Source: Rohdeia sp044358925
Lineage (GTDB): Bacteria; Planctomycetota; UBA1135; GCA-002686595
NCBI GenBank assembly: GCA_044358925.1
Contig: JBIKNC010000261.1
Coordinates: 1 to 5,959 of the forward strand
DNA: 5,959 nt
Reading direction: 5' to 3'
Shown here: positions 1 through 5,096 of the stretch, piece by piece
Position numbering within the stretch: the stretch's first letter is position 1
Layout of the letters: every line of letters begins with the position of its first letter
Translations under genes and position numbers: made by a program
The notes under the pieces: model-generated
Seen by the model: only the letters and a program-made list of their open reading frames with translations
The model's database searches: none
Told to the model about the DNA's origin: nothing

Positions 1-1191
1 GAGCGGCGGCGAGTAGCTGTCGCGGTACCTGGCGAGGACGCCGCGCTGCTCGTCGCCGATCACGACTTCGAGATCCGGCGCGAGGCCCGGCGACCACGCA
101 CCCGGCAGCGACTTCTCGATCAGTCGGCCGGCCGGCGTGCGGTAGACGGACGTCGTGAGTTTGATCGTGCCGTCGATGCCGAGCGCGGTCAGCGGCGTGA
201 GCGTCTGCACGCAGCCCTTGCCGTACGTGCGTTCGCCGACGAGGACCGCGGCGCGGTGGTCTTGGAGCGCTCCGGCGACGACTTCACTGGCACTGGCCGA
301 ATTGCCGTCGACGAGCAACACGAGCGGGAGGCCTTCGAACCTGTCCTCGCCCTTTTCAGCGGCGTAGTCCTCGACGCCGGTGCGCGAGTGCGCCGAGACG
401 ATCGTGCCGCTCGAAACGAAGCGGTTGGCGATGCTCACGGCCGAAGACAGCACACCACCCGGATTGCCGCGCAGATCGATGACGAGCGCGCGCGCACCGG
501 AGGTTTGCAACGCGGTGATCGCGGCATCCAGTTCACCCGGCGTGCGCCGCGAGAAGGACGTGAGCGCGAGATAGCCGATGCTCGCGTCCGCGTCGACGAG
601 TTGCACGTGGTGCACGGTCGGCTCGACGACCTCCTCGGGCACGAGTTCGACGCGCTTCGTGCGCCCGTCGCGCGTGACGAGTTCGAGCGCGACCTTCTCG
701 CCGCGGTCGTTCGTGAGGCGTGCGCGGCGCTCGGGGGCCGCGAGCGACTCGGCCGCTCGCCCGTCCAGCGCCGAGATGCGATCGCCCGGTTCGACGCCCG
801 CGCGTTGCGCCGGCGAACCCGGCAGCGCGAACAGGAACTGCAGTTGGTCGGAGCCTTCCGCGAACACGCCGCCGATGCCGTGGTACGTGCCGCGCGTCTC
901 GCGCTCGACGCGCCGACTGGCTTCGGCGGGGAAGTACTCGCTGTGTTCGTCGAGGCGGCCGAGCAGCCCGGCGAGCGCGTTCTCGACCAGCGCCTCGTAC
1001 TCGATCGGGTAGGCGTAGCGCTCGTCGACCAGCTCCGTCACGGTCACGAGTGCGTCTTCGAGTTCCTCGCGCTCGCTGCGGAACCAGCGTTCGCGCACCT
1101 GACCGGACACGAGCGCCAGGAGTACGCCGATCGACACGAGCAGCCCGGCGCGCAGCGCGGCGAGGGTGCGGTCGGAGGGCGCGCTGTTCAT
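1..1191 (-). CDS. S41 family C-terminal processing peptidase with PDZ domain (3' end cut by window edge)
   Basis: This is a membrane-anchored serine protease of the CtpA/Prc type, which cleaves C-terminal tails of envelope proteins. 397 residues are visible before the left edge; the C-terminus is missing. Residues about 12-30 are hydrophobic (LLVSIGVLLALVSG) and would be an N-terminal anchor or signal, so the domain should lie on the periplasmic side. A PDZ domain follows at about 103-185 (YHGIGGVF, then AGVEPGDRISALDG). The protease core carries LRGNPGG (N243) and NSASASEVVAGAL. The middle serine of SASAS, Ser300, is the expected nucleophile, with Lys325 in TYGKG as the general base; the 25-residue spacing matches characterised CtpA/CtpB/Prc enzymes. 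The ATG at 1189-1191 is chosen because it directly precedes the hydrophobic segment. No strong Shine-Dalgarno is seen. The ferredoxin gene ends 76 nt upstream on the same strand, so co-transcription is likely. The family is certain; the substrate is unknown. Confidence 0.95.
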   Translation of the reverse strand, partial: MNSAPSDRTLAALRAGLLVSIGVLLALVSGQVRERWFRSEREELEDALVTVTELVDERYAYPIEYEALVENALAGLLGRLDEHSEYFPAEASRRVERETRGTYHGIGGVFAEGSDQLQFLFALPGSPAQRAGVEPGDRISALDGRAAESLAAPERRARLTNDRGEKVALELVTRDGRTKRVELVPEEVVEPTVHHVQLVDADASIGYLALTSFSRRTPGELDAAITALQTSGARALVIDLRGNPGGVLSSAVSIANRFVSSGTIVSAHSRTGVEDYAAEKGEDRFEGLPLVLLVDGNSASASEVVAGALQDHRAAVLVGERTYGKGCVQTLTPLTALGIDGTIKLTTSVYRTPAGRLIEKSLPGAWSPGLAPDLEVVIGDEQRGVLARYRDSYSPPL

Positions 1192-1226
1192 GACAGGGAG
1201 ATAGGCAGCGCGCGGTGGGCGGAACG

Positions 1227-1250
1227 CAGGAGGCAGGAGGCAGGAGGCAG
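1227..1250. repeat. Tandem 7-bp repeat between ferredoxin and protease genes
   Basis: Three exact copies of CAGGAGG (1227-1233, 1234-1240, 1241-1247) are followed by a partial fourth (CAG). It lies in the 76-nt spacer between the ferredoxin stop and the protease start. The Shine-Dalgarno-like AGGAGG reads on the plus strand, opposite to both genes, so it cannot serve as their ribosome site. It is most simply a slippage repeat. Confidence 0.85.
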
Positions 1251-1267
1251 TGCTGTTGTCGAGCTCG

Positions 1268-1486
1268 CTACGCTCGCTCGATGTGGATGACCTCCACTGG
1301 GCACGAGTCGACGGCTTCGCCGATCTTCGTCTCGAGCCCGAGGTCAGCCTTCACGAGCAGCTTTTGGTGGCCCTTCACGGTGCGCGACGTGTCGCCCGGC
1401 GGAACCTCGAAGACCTCCGGGCAGAGGTCCTCGCACAGGTTGCACGAGATGCAACCTTCGATGATCCAAACGCGCTTGATCGACAT
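1268..1486 (-). CDS. Single-cluster [4Fe-4S] ferredoxin
   Basis: A 72-residue soluble electron carrier. The cysteine pattern is C12-x2-C15-x2-C18-x3-C22-P near the N-terminus, with C62-P near the C-terminus. In monocluster bacterial ferredoxins the cluster is held by the three cysteines of CxxCxxC plus the distal CP cysteine, so C12, C15, C18 and C62 are the expected ligands and C22 is spare. Only one further cysteine follows C22, so a second [4Fe-4S] cluster is not possible. The sequence around the cluster (GCISCNLCEDLCPEVFEV) and the length fit the short ferredoxins of the Desulfovibrio/Thermotoga type. The ATG at 1484-1486 opens directly into the conserved N-terminal strand; no clear Shine-Dalgarno precedes it. 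It lies upstream of the S41 protease on the same strand and is divergent from the queD-like gene, from which 72 nt separate it. Its redox partner cannot be told from this window. Confidence 0.93.
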   Translation of the reverse strand: MSIKRVWIIEGCISCNLCEDLCPEVFEVPPGDTSRTVKGHQKLLVKADLGLETKIGEAVDSCPVEVIHIERA

Positions 1487-1558
1487 GGCGGGGGGCTCGC
1501 TCGCTCTTCTACTCTAGCTCGCGCTGACGCTGCTCTCCCGCGCCGCGGCCATCTCCTC

Positions 1559-1975
1559 GTGTCGACCACATCGATCACCTGCCGTTACCGATTCAGCGCC
1601 GCGCACGTGCTGCGCCGCGCCGACCTCACCGACGCCCAGAACGCGGCACTGTTCGGACCCTGCGCGCGGCCCCACGGCCACAACTACGAGCTGTGGGTGA
1701 CCGTGCAGGGTCGGGTCGACCCGCAAACGGGGATGGTGCTGAATTTCACCGACTTGGACCGGATCGTGCGTGAGCAGGTCCTCGAGCCCTGCGACCACCA
1801 CGATCTGTGCGGCGACGTGCCGTTCCTCGAAGGCGTGCTGACGACCGCGGAGAACCTGGTGCGTGTGTTCCGCGAGCGGCTGGAGCCGCAGCTCGCGCGT
1901 GCGGTGCCCGGAGCCGCGCTCGCTCGTCTGCGCCTGTTCGAGACGCATGACGCGTGGGTCGACAGCGAGGCCTGA
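1559..1975 (+). CDS. queD: 6-carboxytetrahydropterin synthase / 6-pyruvoyl-tetrahydropterin synthase family (QueD-like)
   Basis: 138 residues. QueD converts 7,8-dihydroneopterin triphosphate to 6-carboxy-5,6,7,8-tetrahydropterin in the queuosine/7-deazaguanine pathway. Visible motifs are RFSAAH (H16), C35-ARP-HGHNY (H39, H41), GMVLNFTDL (58-66), DHHDL (D79, H80), TAENL (E98) and ETHDAW (E128). H16, H39 and H41 are the expected zinc ligands, C35 (CxxxHGH) the catalytic cysteine, D79/H80 the Asp-His relay and E128 the pterin anchor. All the key residues are present. The GTG at 1559-1561 is the only start-type codon in frame between the ferredoxin gene and the FSAAH motif, and it gives a typical family length. 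No Shine-Dalgarno is evident. The last codon (GCC) and the TGA stop lie inside the left arm of the 145-nt palindrome. No queC, queE or folE gene is in view, so a true pyruvoyl-tetrahydropterin synthase activity is not excluded. Confidence 0.93.
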   Translation: MSTTSITCRYRFSAAHVLRRADLTDAQNAALFGPCARPHGHNYELWVTVQGRVDPQTGMVLNFTDLDRIVREQVLEPCDHHDLCGDVPFLEGVLTTAENLVRVFRERLEPQLARAVPGAALARLRLFETHDAWVDSEA

Positions 1976-2114
1976 GAATACGGTGCCGTAGCAAAAAGCC
2001 TCAGGATGCGCAGCGCCCCTGGCGCGTGCGGCAACGGCGCTCCGCGCCGTTGCCGCACGCGCCAGGGGCGCTGCGCATCCTGAGGCTTTTTGCTACGGCA
2101 CCGTATTCTCAGGC
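1970..2114. repeat. Perfect 145-nt palindrome (71-bp arms, 3-nt loop) spanning the 3' ends of two convergent genes
   Basis: Base-by-base comparison shows that 1970-2040 is the exact reverse complement of 2044-2114 with no mismatch, around the loop TCC at 2041-2043. Symmetry stops at both outer ends: 1969 is G, and 2115 is G where C would be needed. Each arm begins with GCCTGA, which is the last alanine codon and stop of the gene running into it (queD-like from the left, dehydrogenase from the right). Inside lie an A5 tract (1993-1997) and the matching T5 tract (2087-2091), flanking a 43-bp inner stem. Transcribed from either side it would fold into a very long hairpin, and as DNA it could extrude a cruciform. 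It could be an oversized bidirectional terminator, a palindromic repeat element, a quasi-palindrome perfected by template switching, or an assembly join. Confidence 0.97.
1993..2091. terminator. Probable bidirectional intrinsic terminator (core of the palindrome)
   Basis: The inner 43-bp stem (1998-2040 with 2044-2086) is GC-rich and is bounded by AAAAA on the left and TTTTT on the right. Both convergent transcripts would therefore end in a stem followed by five U residues. The stop codons lie just outside, 17 nt before the A5/T5 boundary on each side. This geometry is right for a shared terminator. Typical intrinsic stems are about 5-15 bp, so the length is far beyond what termination needs. 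Confidence 0.6.
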
Positions 2115-2798
2115 GGTCACGTCGAGGTCGTCCGGCGCACTTCCGCTCGTGTAGGCGTTCCAGATCACGTCGGCCACGCGCTCGGGCTTCAGCATCGTCG
2201 CCTTGTCGATCTTCACGTCCGTGCCCTCGAAGATCGTCGTGTCCACCGCGGGCGGATAGACGGTCGTGACCTTGATGCCCTGCGCGGCCACGTCGAGGCG
2301 CAGCGCGTCGGAGAAGCCGCGCAGGCCGTACTTGCTCGCGCAGTAGGCCGCGCCTCCGGCGTAGCCCTGCTTGGCGGCGATCGACGCGATGTTGAACACG
2401 TGCGCGCGCTGCGAGTCCGACATGTAGTCGAGCGCTTCCAGGCACACGAGGAACGGGCCCGTCAGGTTGGCCTCGATCACGAAGTTCCAGTCGGCCGGGC
2501 GGATCTTGTCGATCGGCTTGCTGTGGAACACACCCGCGTTGTTCACGAGCACGTCGATCCCGCCGTCCATGAACTCGACGGCGCGCCAGACGGCCGATTC
2601 GACCGACCCGTGGTCGGCGACGTTCATGTTGGCCGCCAAGCCCTGGCCGCCGGCCGCATCGATCTCGGCGACGACGCTCTCCAGTTGTGCCGACGTGCGG
2701 GCGGCGACGGTGACCTTGCTGCCCTCGCGGGCGAACCTCAGAGCGATCGCACGGCCGATGCCGCGGCCGCCGCCGGTGACGAAGACACGGGGTTTCAT
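2109..2798 (-). CDS. Short-chain dehydrogenase/reductase (classical SDR, NAD(P)-dependent)
   Basis: 229 residues with a Rossmann fold. Visible motifs are TGGGRGIG at 8-15 (the TGxxxGIG cofactor loop), NNAG at 86-89, catalytic N111, S139 (IASIAA), Y152 and K156 (YCASK), then YPPAVDT at 181-187 in place of the usual PG turn. The Asn-Ser-Tyr-Lys tetrad is complete, so an active oxidoreductase is expected. AAR at 32-34, at the end of the second strand, hints at NADPH preference (inference). The ATG at 2796-2798 is chosen because it sits seven residues before the cofactor loop; no strong Shine-Dalgarno is seen. The substrate cannot be assigned, and short acyl or sugar-like 3-oxo compounds are only typical possibilities. 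The gene converges on the queD-like gene, and its last alanine codon and stop are inside the right arm of the palindrome. A hairpin separates it from the upstream porin gene. Confidence 0.94.
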   Translation of the reverse strand: MKPRVFVTGGGRGIGRAIALRFAREGSKVTVAARTSAQLESVVAEIDAAGGQGLAANMNVADHGSVESAVWRAVEFMDGGIDVLVNNAGVFHSKPIDKIRPADWNFVIEANLTGPFLVCLEALDYMSDSQRAHVFNIASIAAKQGYAGGAAYCASKYGLRGFSDALRLDVAAQGIKVTTVYPPAVDTTIFEGTDVKIDKATMLKPERVADVIWNAYTSGSAPDDLDVTA

Positions 2799-2878
2799 GG
2801 GGGCAGTGGTGGGGGGTGACGAGCCGCGCGGAGGATAGCAGGCCGCGCGCCGGCGCCTCGAAAGCGCCCTGGAAACGC

Positions 2879-2909
2879 AGAGAGCCCTGCGACGCGCGCA
2901 GGGCTCTCT
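2879..2909. terminator. 13-bp perfect hairpin between porin and dehydrogenase genes, likely terminator
   Basis: AGAGAGCCCTGCG (2879-2891) pairs perfectly with 2897-2909 around the loop ACGCG (2892-2896). It begins about 45 nt beyond the porin stop in the direction of porin transcription. On the minus strand the stem is followed by GCGTTTCC, so the U-run is weak and offset. On the plus strand TTT follows the stem arm at 2908-2911, opposite to both neighbouring genes. Termination of the porin transcript is the simplest reading; mRNA 3'-end protection is an alternative. Confidence 0.65.
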
Positions 2910-2953
2910 TTGGTGGCCGCGACGCGCGCGGCCTTCGAGTTGTCCTTCGAGGA

Positions 2954-4105
2954 TCAGCCGTTCGAGCCGACCGTCAGACCAAGACCGATGAGCGAGCCTT
3001 CCTGAGCAGCCACGTCGGACGCGAGGTCCATGTACATGAGCTGCCACTTGGCGTTGTGGCCCATCTGGTAGTAGTTGATGCCGATCGACATGAGGGTCGA
3101 GTCGTCTTCGTCGTCGAGCTGCTCGTAGCGGCCCCCGAGCTCCCAGTTCTCCGAGAGGAGGTAGCCGAGGTTGAAGGCGATGACATCCATGCCTTCGGTG
3201 TAGTTGAGGCCGATCGTCGGGCCGAAGCCGGGGCCGACCGTGGCGTGGTCGTCGTCGAACGCGGCGTACTCGCCACCGATGCTGAAGCCTGCGACCGTTG
3301 CGATGGCGTCGAACACGAGGACGGAACCGTCGTCGAGCTCACCGTCGTCGACGTAGCTCACGCCGATGGCGGCGTTGAGTTCGTCGTTGGCGCCGAGCGC
3401 ACCCTCGGTGCGGTTGCGACCGCCGCCGATGTTGTAGATCGCGCGACCGCGGAGTTCCTGGTCGTCGTCCGTGCCGTCCGCGCCGTTCAGGACGGCGAGG
3501 TGCCACAGGAAGGTGCCGTCGTAGTCGCCGGAGAGCATCGCGCCCAGGCTGTACGAGTGGAAGTACTCACCGACGCTCGTGCGGCTGAGGAGCAGCAGCG
3601 AGTCCATGTTCGACGACGACGAGAACGTCGTCGGGAAGATGTAGTGGCCGACCTGGAGGTTGAAGTTCTCGTGGAAGTTCCAGCGGGCGTACGCATCCTC
3701 CAGCGTGTCGTTGCGCGTCGTGTTGGCCAGACCGGCGTCGTTGAGCGCCTGTGTGCCACCGTTGAGGTTGCCGAGGAAGTACGGCGAGAAGCCGTCACCG
3801 AAGTCCACCGACACGCGCCAGAAGTAGTCGCCGAGGTTGCCCTGCGACCACAGTTCGGCGTCGTCGATGACCAGACCGAGCTGATCTTCACCCGAGGTGA
3901 AGCCGCCGAAGTCGTCGCCCGAGGCGCTGATGTACGCGGCCCGAACCAGGGCGCCTAGCTCGACACCGCCACCTTGAAGGTTGACGTTCGAGGCGATCGC
4001 GTTCAGCTCCTCATCCAGGCCGAGCCAGTCGCTCGAGGCTTCGGTTCCGGCCGTGGCCAGGTTGCCGAGCGCGAACGCGCAGACTCCAGTCAGAAGGGGA
4101 TTCAT
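2954..4105 (-). CDS. Outer-membrane porin, phosphate-selective porin O/P-like
   Basis: 383 residues, predicted to be a beta-barrel channel of the outer membrane. The N-terminus (MNPLLTGVCAFALGNLATAG) is hydrophobic and would be a weak signal peptide, unusual in lacking a Lys/Arg near the start. The mature part alternates amphipathic strands with loops rich in Gly, Asp and Asn. The block around 93-165 (YFWRVSVDFGDG, then LEDAYARWNFHENFNLQVGHYIFP) resembles the R-x-S-x-DF / DAYxxW / L-x-VGxxxxP pattern of OprO/OprP-type porins. Loops are strongly acidic (210-217, 253-259, 284-286, 331-335). The last residues are LTVGSNG, without the terminal aromatic residue typical of BAM substrates. The ATG at 4103-4105 is preceded by GGAG about 10 nt upstream, and this decides the start over the open frame that continues to 4375. 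The fold is fairly certain; anion or phosphate selectivity is not shown. Confidence 0.8.
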   Translation of the reverse strand: MNPLLTGVCAFALGNLATAGTEASSDWLGLDEELNAIASNVNLQGGGVELGALVRAAYISASGDDFGGFTSGEDQLGLVIDDAELWSQGNLGDYFWRVSVDFGDGFSPYFLGNLNGGTQALNDAGLANTTRNDTLEDAYARWNFHENFNLQVGHYIFPTTFSSSSNMDSLLLLSRTSVGEYFHSYSLGAMLSGDYDGTFLWHLAVLNGADGTDDDQELRGRAIYNIGGGRNRTEGALGANDELNAAIGVSYVDDGELDDGSVLVFDAIATVAGFSIGGEYAAFDDDHATVGPGFGPTIGLNYTEGMDVIAFNLGYLLSENWELGGRYEQLDDEDDSTLMSIGINYYQMGHNAKWQLMYMDLASDVAAQEGSLIGLGLTVGSNG

Positions 4106-4528
4106 CACTTGTGCACTCCGAAGAGAAGAGGATGGATGTGTCCTCTGGGATGGGGAGTCGGCGTGGTGCTGCTGTGAGACAGCCCCTCGCCTCCTTGGTG
4201 GAGCCCGGCCACGCTGTGGCCGAACTCCGGATGTGACATCGGGCGTCTGCGTGGGAACTTGCCCACGAAGTCCGTCCTCTGCGGCCGCGGAGTCTAGTGA
4301 TCCGCCTTCCAGGACGGAGGGCTGTCGTTGCCTGCGAGTGAGCCGGTGACGCTCAGATGGGAACAAGTGCGTCAATAGATGGCAATTTGACGCTCTTCAG
4401 GCCGGTCGTTGCCGTCCTTGCCCCACGCTGGCCGCATTCGGAGCGCGCCTGGCACCGGCCCGCGGGCCCGGCTCAACGCTGGTCGCCGGCGGGCACAGCG
4501 CAGCAGCGCGCCCCGCGCGAGCGCCGCA
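4106..4528. other. Gene-less region: porin upstream/leader region and 3' flank of the DUF971 gene
   Basis: No convincing gene is seen in these 423 nt. On the porin side there are several inverted repeats: 4171-4183 (5-bp stem), 4206-4222 (7-bp stem CGGCCAC, 3-nt loop), 4250-4267 (6-bp stem CGTGGG, 6-nt loop), and 4271-4278 with 4311-4318 (TCCGTCCT, 32 nt apart). A local dip in GC at about 4360-4395 contains an operator-like inverted repeat. A perfect 12-bp GC palindrome lies at 4457-4468. The region must hold the porin promoter and the end of the DUF971 transcript, but I cannot place either with confidence. Confidence 0.7.
4369..4393. promoter_or_regulatory. Operator-like inverted repeat upstream of the porin
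   Basis: GCGTCAA (4369-4375) and TTGACGC (4387-4393) are exact 7-bp inverted arms separated by 11 nt (centres 18 bp apart), in a stretch clearly richer in A/T than its surroundings. Each arm contains a TTGACG hexamer when read outward from the repeat, as in a -35 element, but no good -10 is seen at 16-18 bp in either direction. Binding by a dimeric regulator of the porin gene, about 265 nt downstream on the minus strand, is possible but unproven. Confidence 0.4.
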
Positions 4529-4556
4529 TCACACCCCGCGCGAGCGCAGCATCACG
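4511..4556. repeat. 23-bp tandem duplication across the DUF971 stop codon
   Basis: 4511-4533 and 4534-4556 are adjacent copies of a 23-nt unit beginning CCCCGCGCGAGCGC. They differ at only two positions (unit positions 15 and 23). The stop codon of the DUF971 gene (4529-4531) falls in the left copy. Because 23 is not a multiple of three, the duplication shifts the reading frame. Confidence 0.85.
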
Positions 4557-4834
4557 AACGTGTAGATGCCGGTCGCATGCCCGTCGCTGAAGCCGATCGA
4601 CAGGGCGTAGAGCCCGACCAGCGACACGTGCGCGGTCGTGATGTCCGCCGCGGTCGAGCGCGGGTCGTGGATCGGCCGTCCCGTGACCTCGTCCACGCAG
4701 CGCGCACACGGGCAGATGTCGCGCAGCATGCGCGCGCTGAACTCCGAGCGCGCACCGTCACGCCACTCGATCACGACCCGCGTCGGGTCGCTCTTCGTGA
4801 TGATCCTGGGCTGGGTCGACAGATCAGAGGTCAT
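4529..4834 (-). CDS. DUF971 protein (gamma-butyrobetaine hydroxylase-like N-terminal domain)
   Basis: 101 residues. Family features are VIEWRDG (21-27), the CPCARC cluster (C41, C43, C46) in MLRDICPCARCVDEVTG, VGLYALSIGFSDGH (73-86) and GIYTFVMLR (89-97). C41, C43, C46 and H86 match the C-x-C-x2-C...H zinc site known from the N-terminal domain of gamma-butyrobetaine hydroxylase. Here the domain stands alone with no oxygenase part, as is common in bacteria. Such stand-alone members have often been linked to iron-sulfur or Mrp-type functions, but the role is not established. The ATG at 4832-4834 gives the usual length. The C-terminus (RSRGV) is set by a 23-bp tandem duplication that brings in a TGA. 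Without it the frame would run 12 more codons beyond RSRG, to a TGA at 4473-4475. The core domain ends before this, so function is probably kept. It lies downstream of tRNA-Phe on the same strand. Confidence 0.92.
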   Translation of the reverse strand: MTSDLSTQPRIITKSDPTRVVIEWRDGARSEFSARMLRDICPCARCVDEVTGRPIHDPRSTAADITTAHVSLVGLYALSIGFSDGHATGIYTFVMLRSRGV

Positions 4835-4880
4835 GTCGTCTCACCAGCCTCGCGCGCGCCTGTGCGCCGACACCTCGATC

Positions 4881-4911
4881 CGCCTTCGTCGCTGAGCGAC
4901 GACACAGGGCA
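4881..4911 (-). repeat. 31-nt hairpin repeat, copy A
   Basis: This 31-nt sequence recurs at 4968-4998 with 28 of 31 positions identical. It contains a 7-bp stem (4886-4892 with 4896-4902) around the loop TGA, followed on the plus strand by CACAGGGCA. Copies start 87 nt apart in the same orientation. The strand given is that of the neighbouring genes. Confidence 0.8.
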
Positions 4912-4925
4912 GAGAGAGAGTCGCT

Positions 4926-4945
4926 CCAACGGCGCCAGCCGTTGG
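4926..4945. repeat. 8-bp hairpin between the two 31-nt repeats
   Basis: CCAACGGC (4926-4933) pairs exactly with GCCGTTGG (4938-4945) around the loop GCCA. It sits midway between the two 31-nt hairpin repeats, giving three stem-loops in about 120 nt. Confidence 0.75.
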
Positions 4946-4967
4946 GCCATGAGCACCCACACCGAAC

Positions 4968-4998
4968 CGCCGTCGTCGCGAAGCGACGACACAGGGCA
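4968..4998 (-). repeat. 31-nt hairpin repeat, copy B, directly behind tRNA-Phe
   Basis: This is the second copy of the 31-nt repeat, with an 8-bp perfect stem GTCGTCGC (4972-4979 with 4983-4990) around the loop GAA. It begins 10 nt past the 3' CCA of tRNA-Phe in the direction of tRNA transcription, so it could be the tRNA terminator or a 3'-end processing structure. No T-run follows the stem on the minus strand, which argues against a canonical intrinsic terminator. Confidence 0.8.
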
Positions 4999-5008
4999 AG
5001 GTGAGGTG

Positions 5009-5084
5009 TGGTGGTCGAAGCCGGACTTGAACCGGCGACCCCTTGATTTTCAGTCAAGTGCTCTACCAACTGAGCTATCCGACC
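5009..5084 (-). tRNA. tRNA-Phe (anticodon GAA), CCA encoded
   Basis: A complete 76-nt cloverleaf read on the minus strand. The acceptor stem GGTCGGA (5078-5084) pairs with TTCGACC (5013-5019), with one G-U pair. The discriminator A at 5012 is followed by an encoded CCA (5009-5011). The D stem is GCTC/GAGC, with AGTTGGTA in the loop. The anticodon stem CTTGA/TCAAG encloses the loop CTGAAAA, which places anticodon GAA at 5049-5051. The T arm carries GTTCAAGTC. The anticodon and the A residues 3' of it are as expected for bacterial tRNA-Phe. Confidence 0.97.
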
Positions 5085-5096
5085 ACGGGGGCGCAG

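Noticed and set aside
256..1290. Long plus-strand open frame (344 codons) across the protease region
   Set aside because: It is antisense to a clearly recognisable S41 protease with an intact PDZ domain and Ser-Lys dyad. Its own product is low-complexity Arg/Ala/Glu sequence typical of a GC-rich shadow frame.
1250..1558. N-terminal extension of the queD-like gene to an ATG at 1250
   Set aside because: It would add about 100 residues antisense to the conserved ferredoxin. The family starts just before the FSAAH motif, which the GTG at 1559 provides.
1954..2154. Small plus-strand frame running through the palindrome (66 codons), with a near-identical frame on the minus strand
   Set aside because: The same peptide appears on both strands only because the DNA is a perfect palindrome. 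There is no other coding evidence.
2799..3047. Upstream extension of the dehydrogenase frame to 3047
   Set aside because: It would overlap the porin 3' end and run through the 13-bp hairpin. The cofactor loop places the start at 2798.
2816..3958. Long plus-strand open frame (380 codons) antisense to the porin
   Set aside because: The product is a Val/Glu/Arg-rich low-complexity shadow, while the minus strand encodes a beta-barrel-like protein with a ribosome site.
4106..4375. 90-residue N-terminal extension of the porin
   Set aside because: The extension is low-complexity and basic and would bury the signal-like segment. GGAG about 10 nt before the ATG at 4105 supports the shorter form.
4881..4998. 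CRISPR array
   Set aside because: There are only two imperfect copies with one 56-nt spacer, internal short hairpins and no cas genes.
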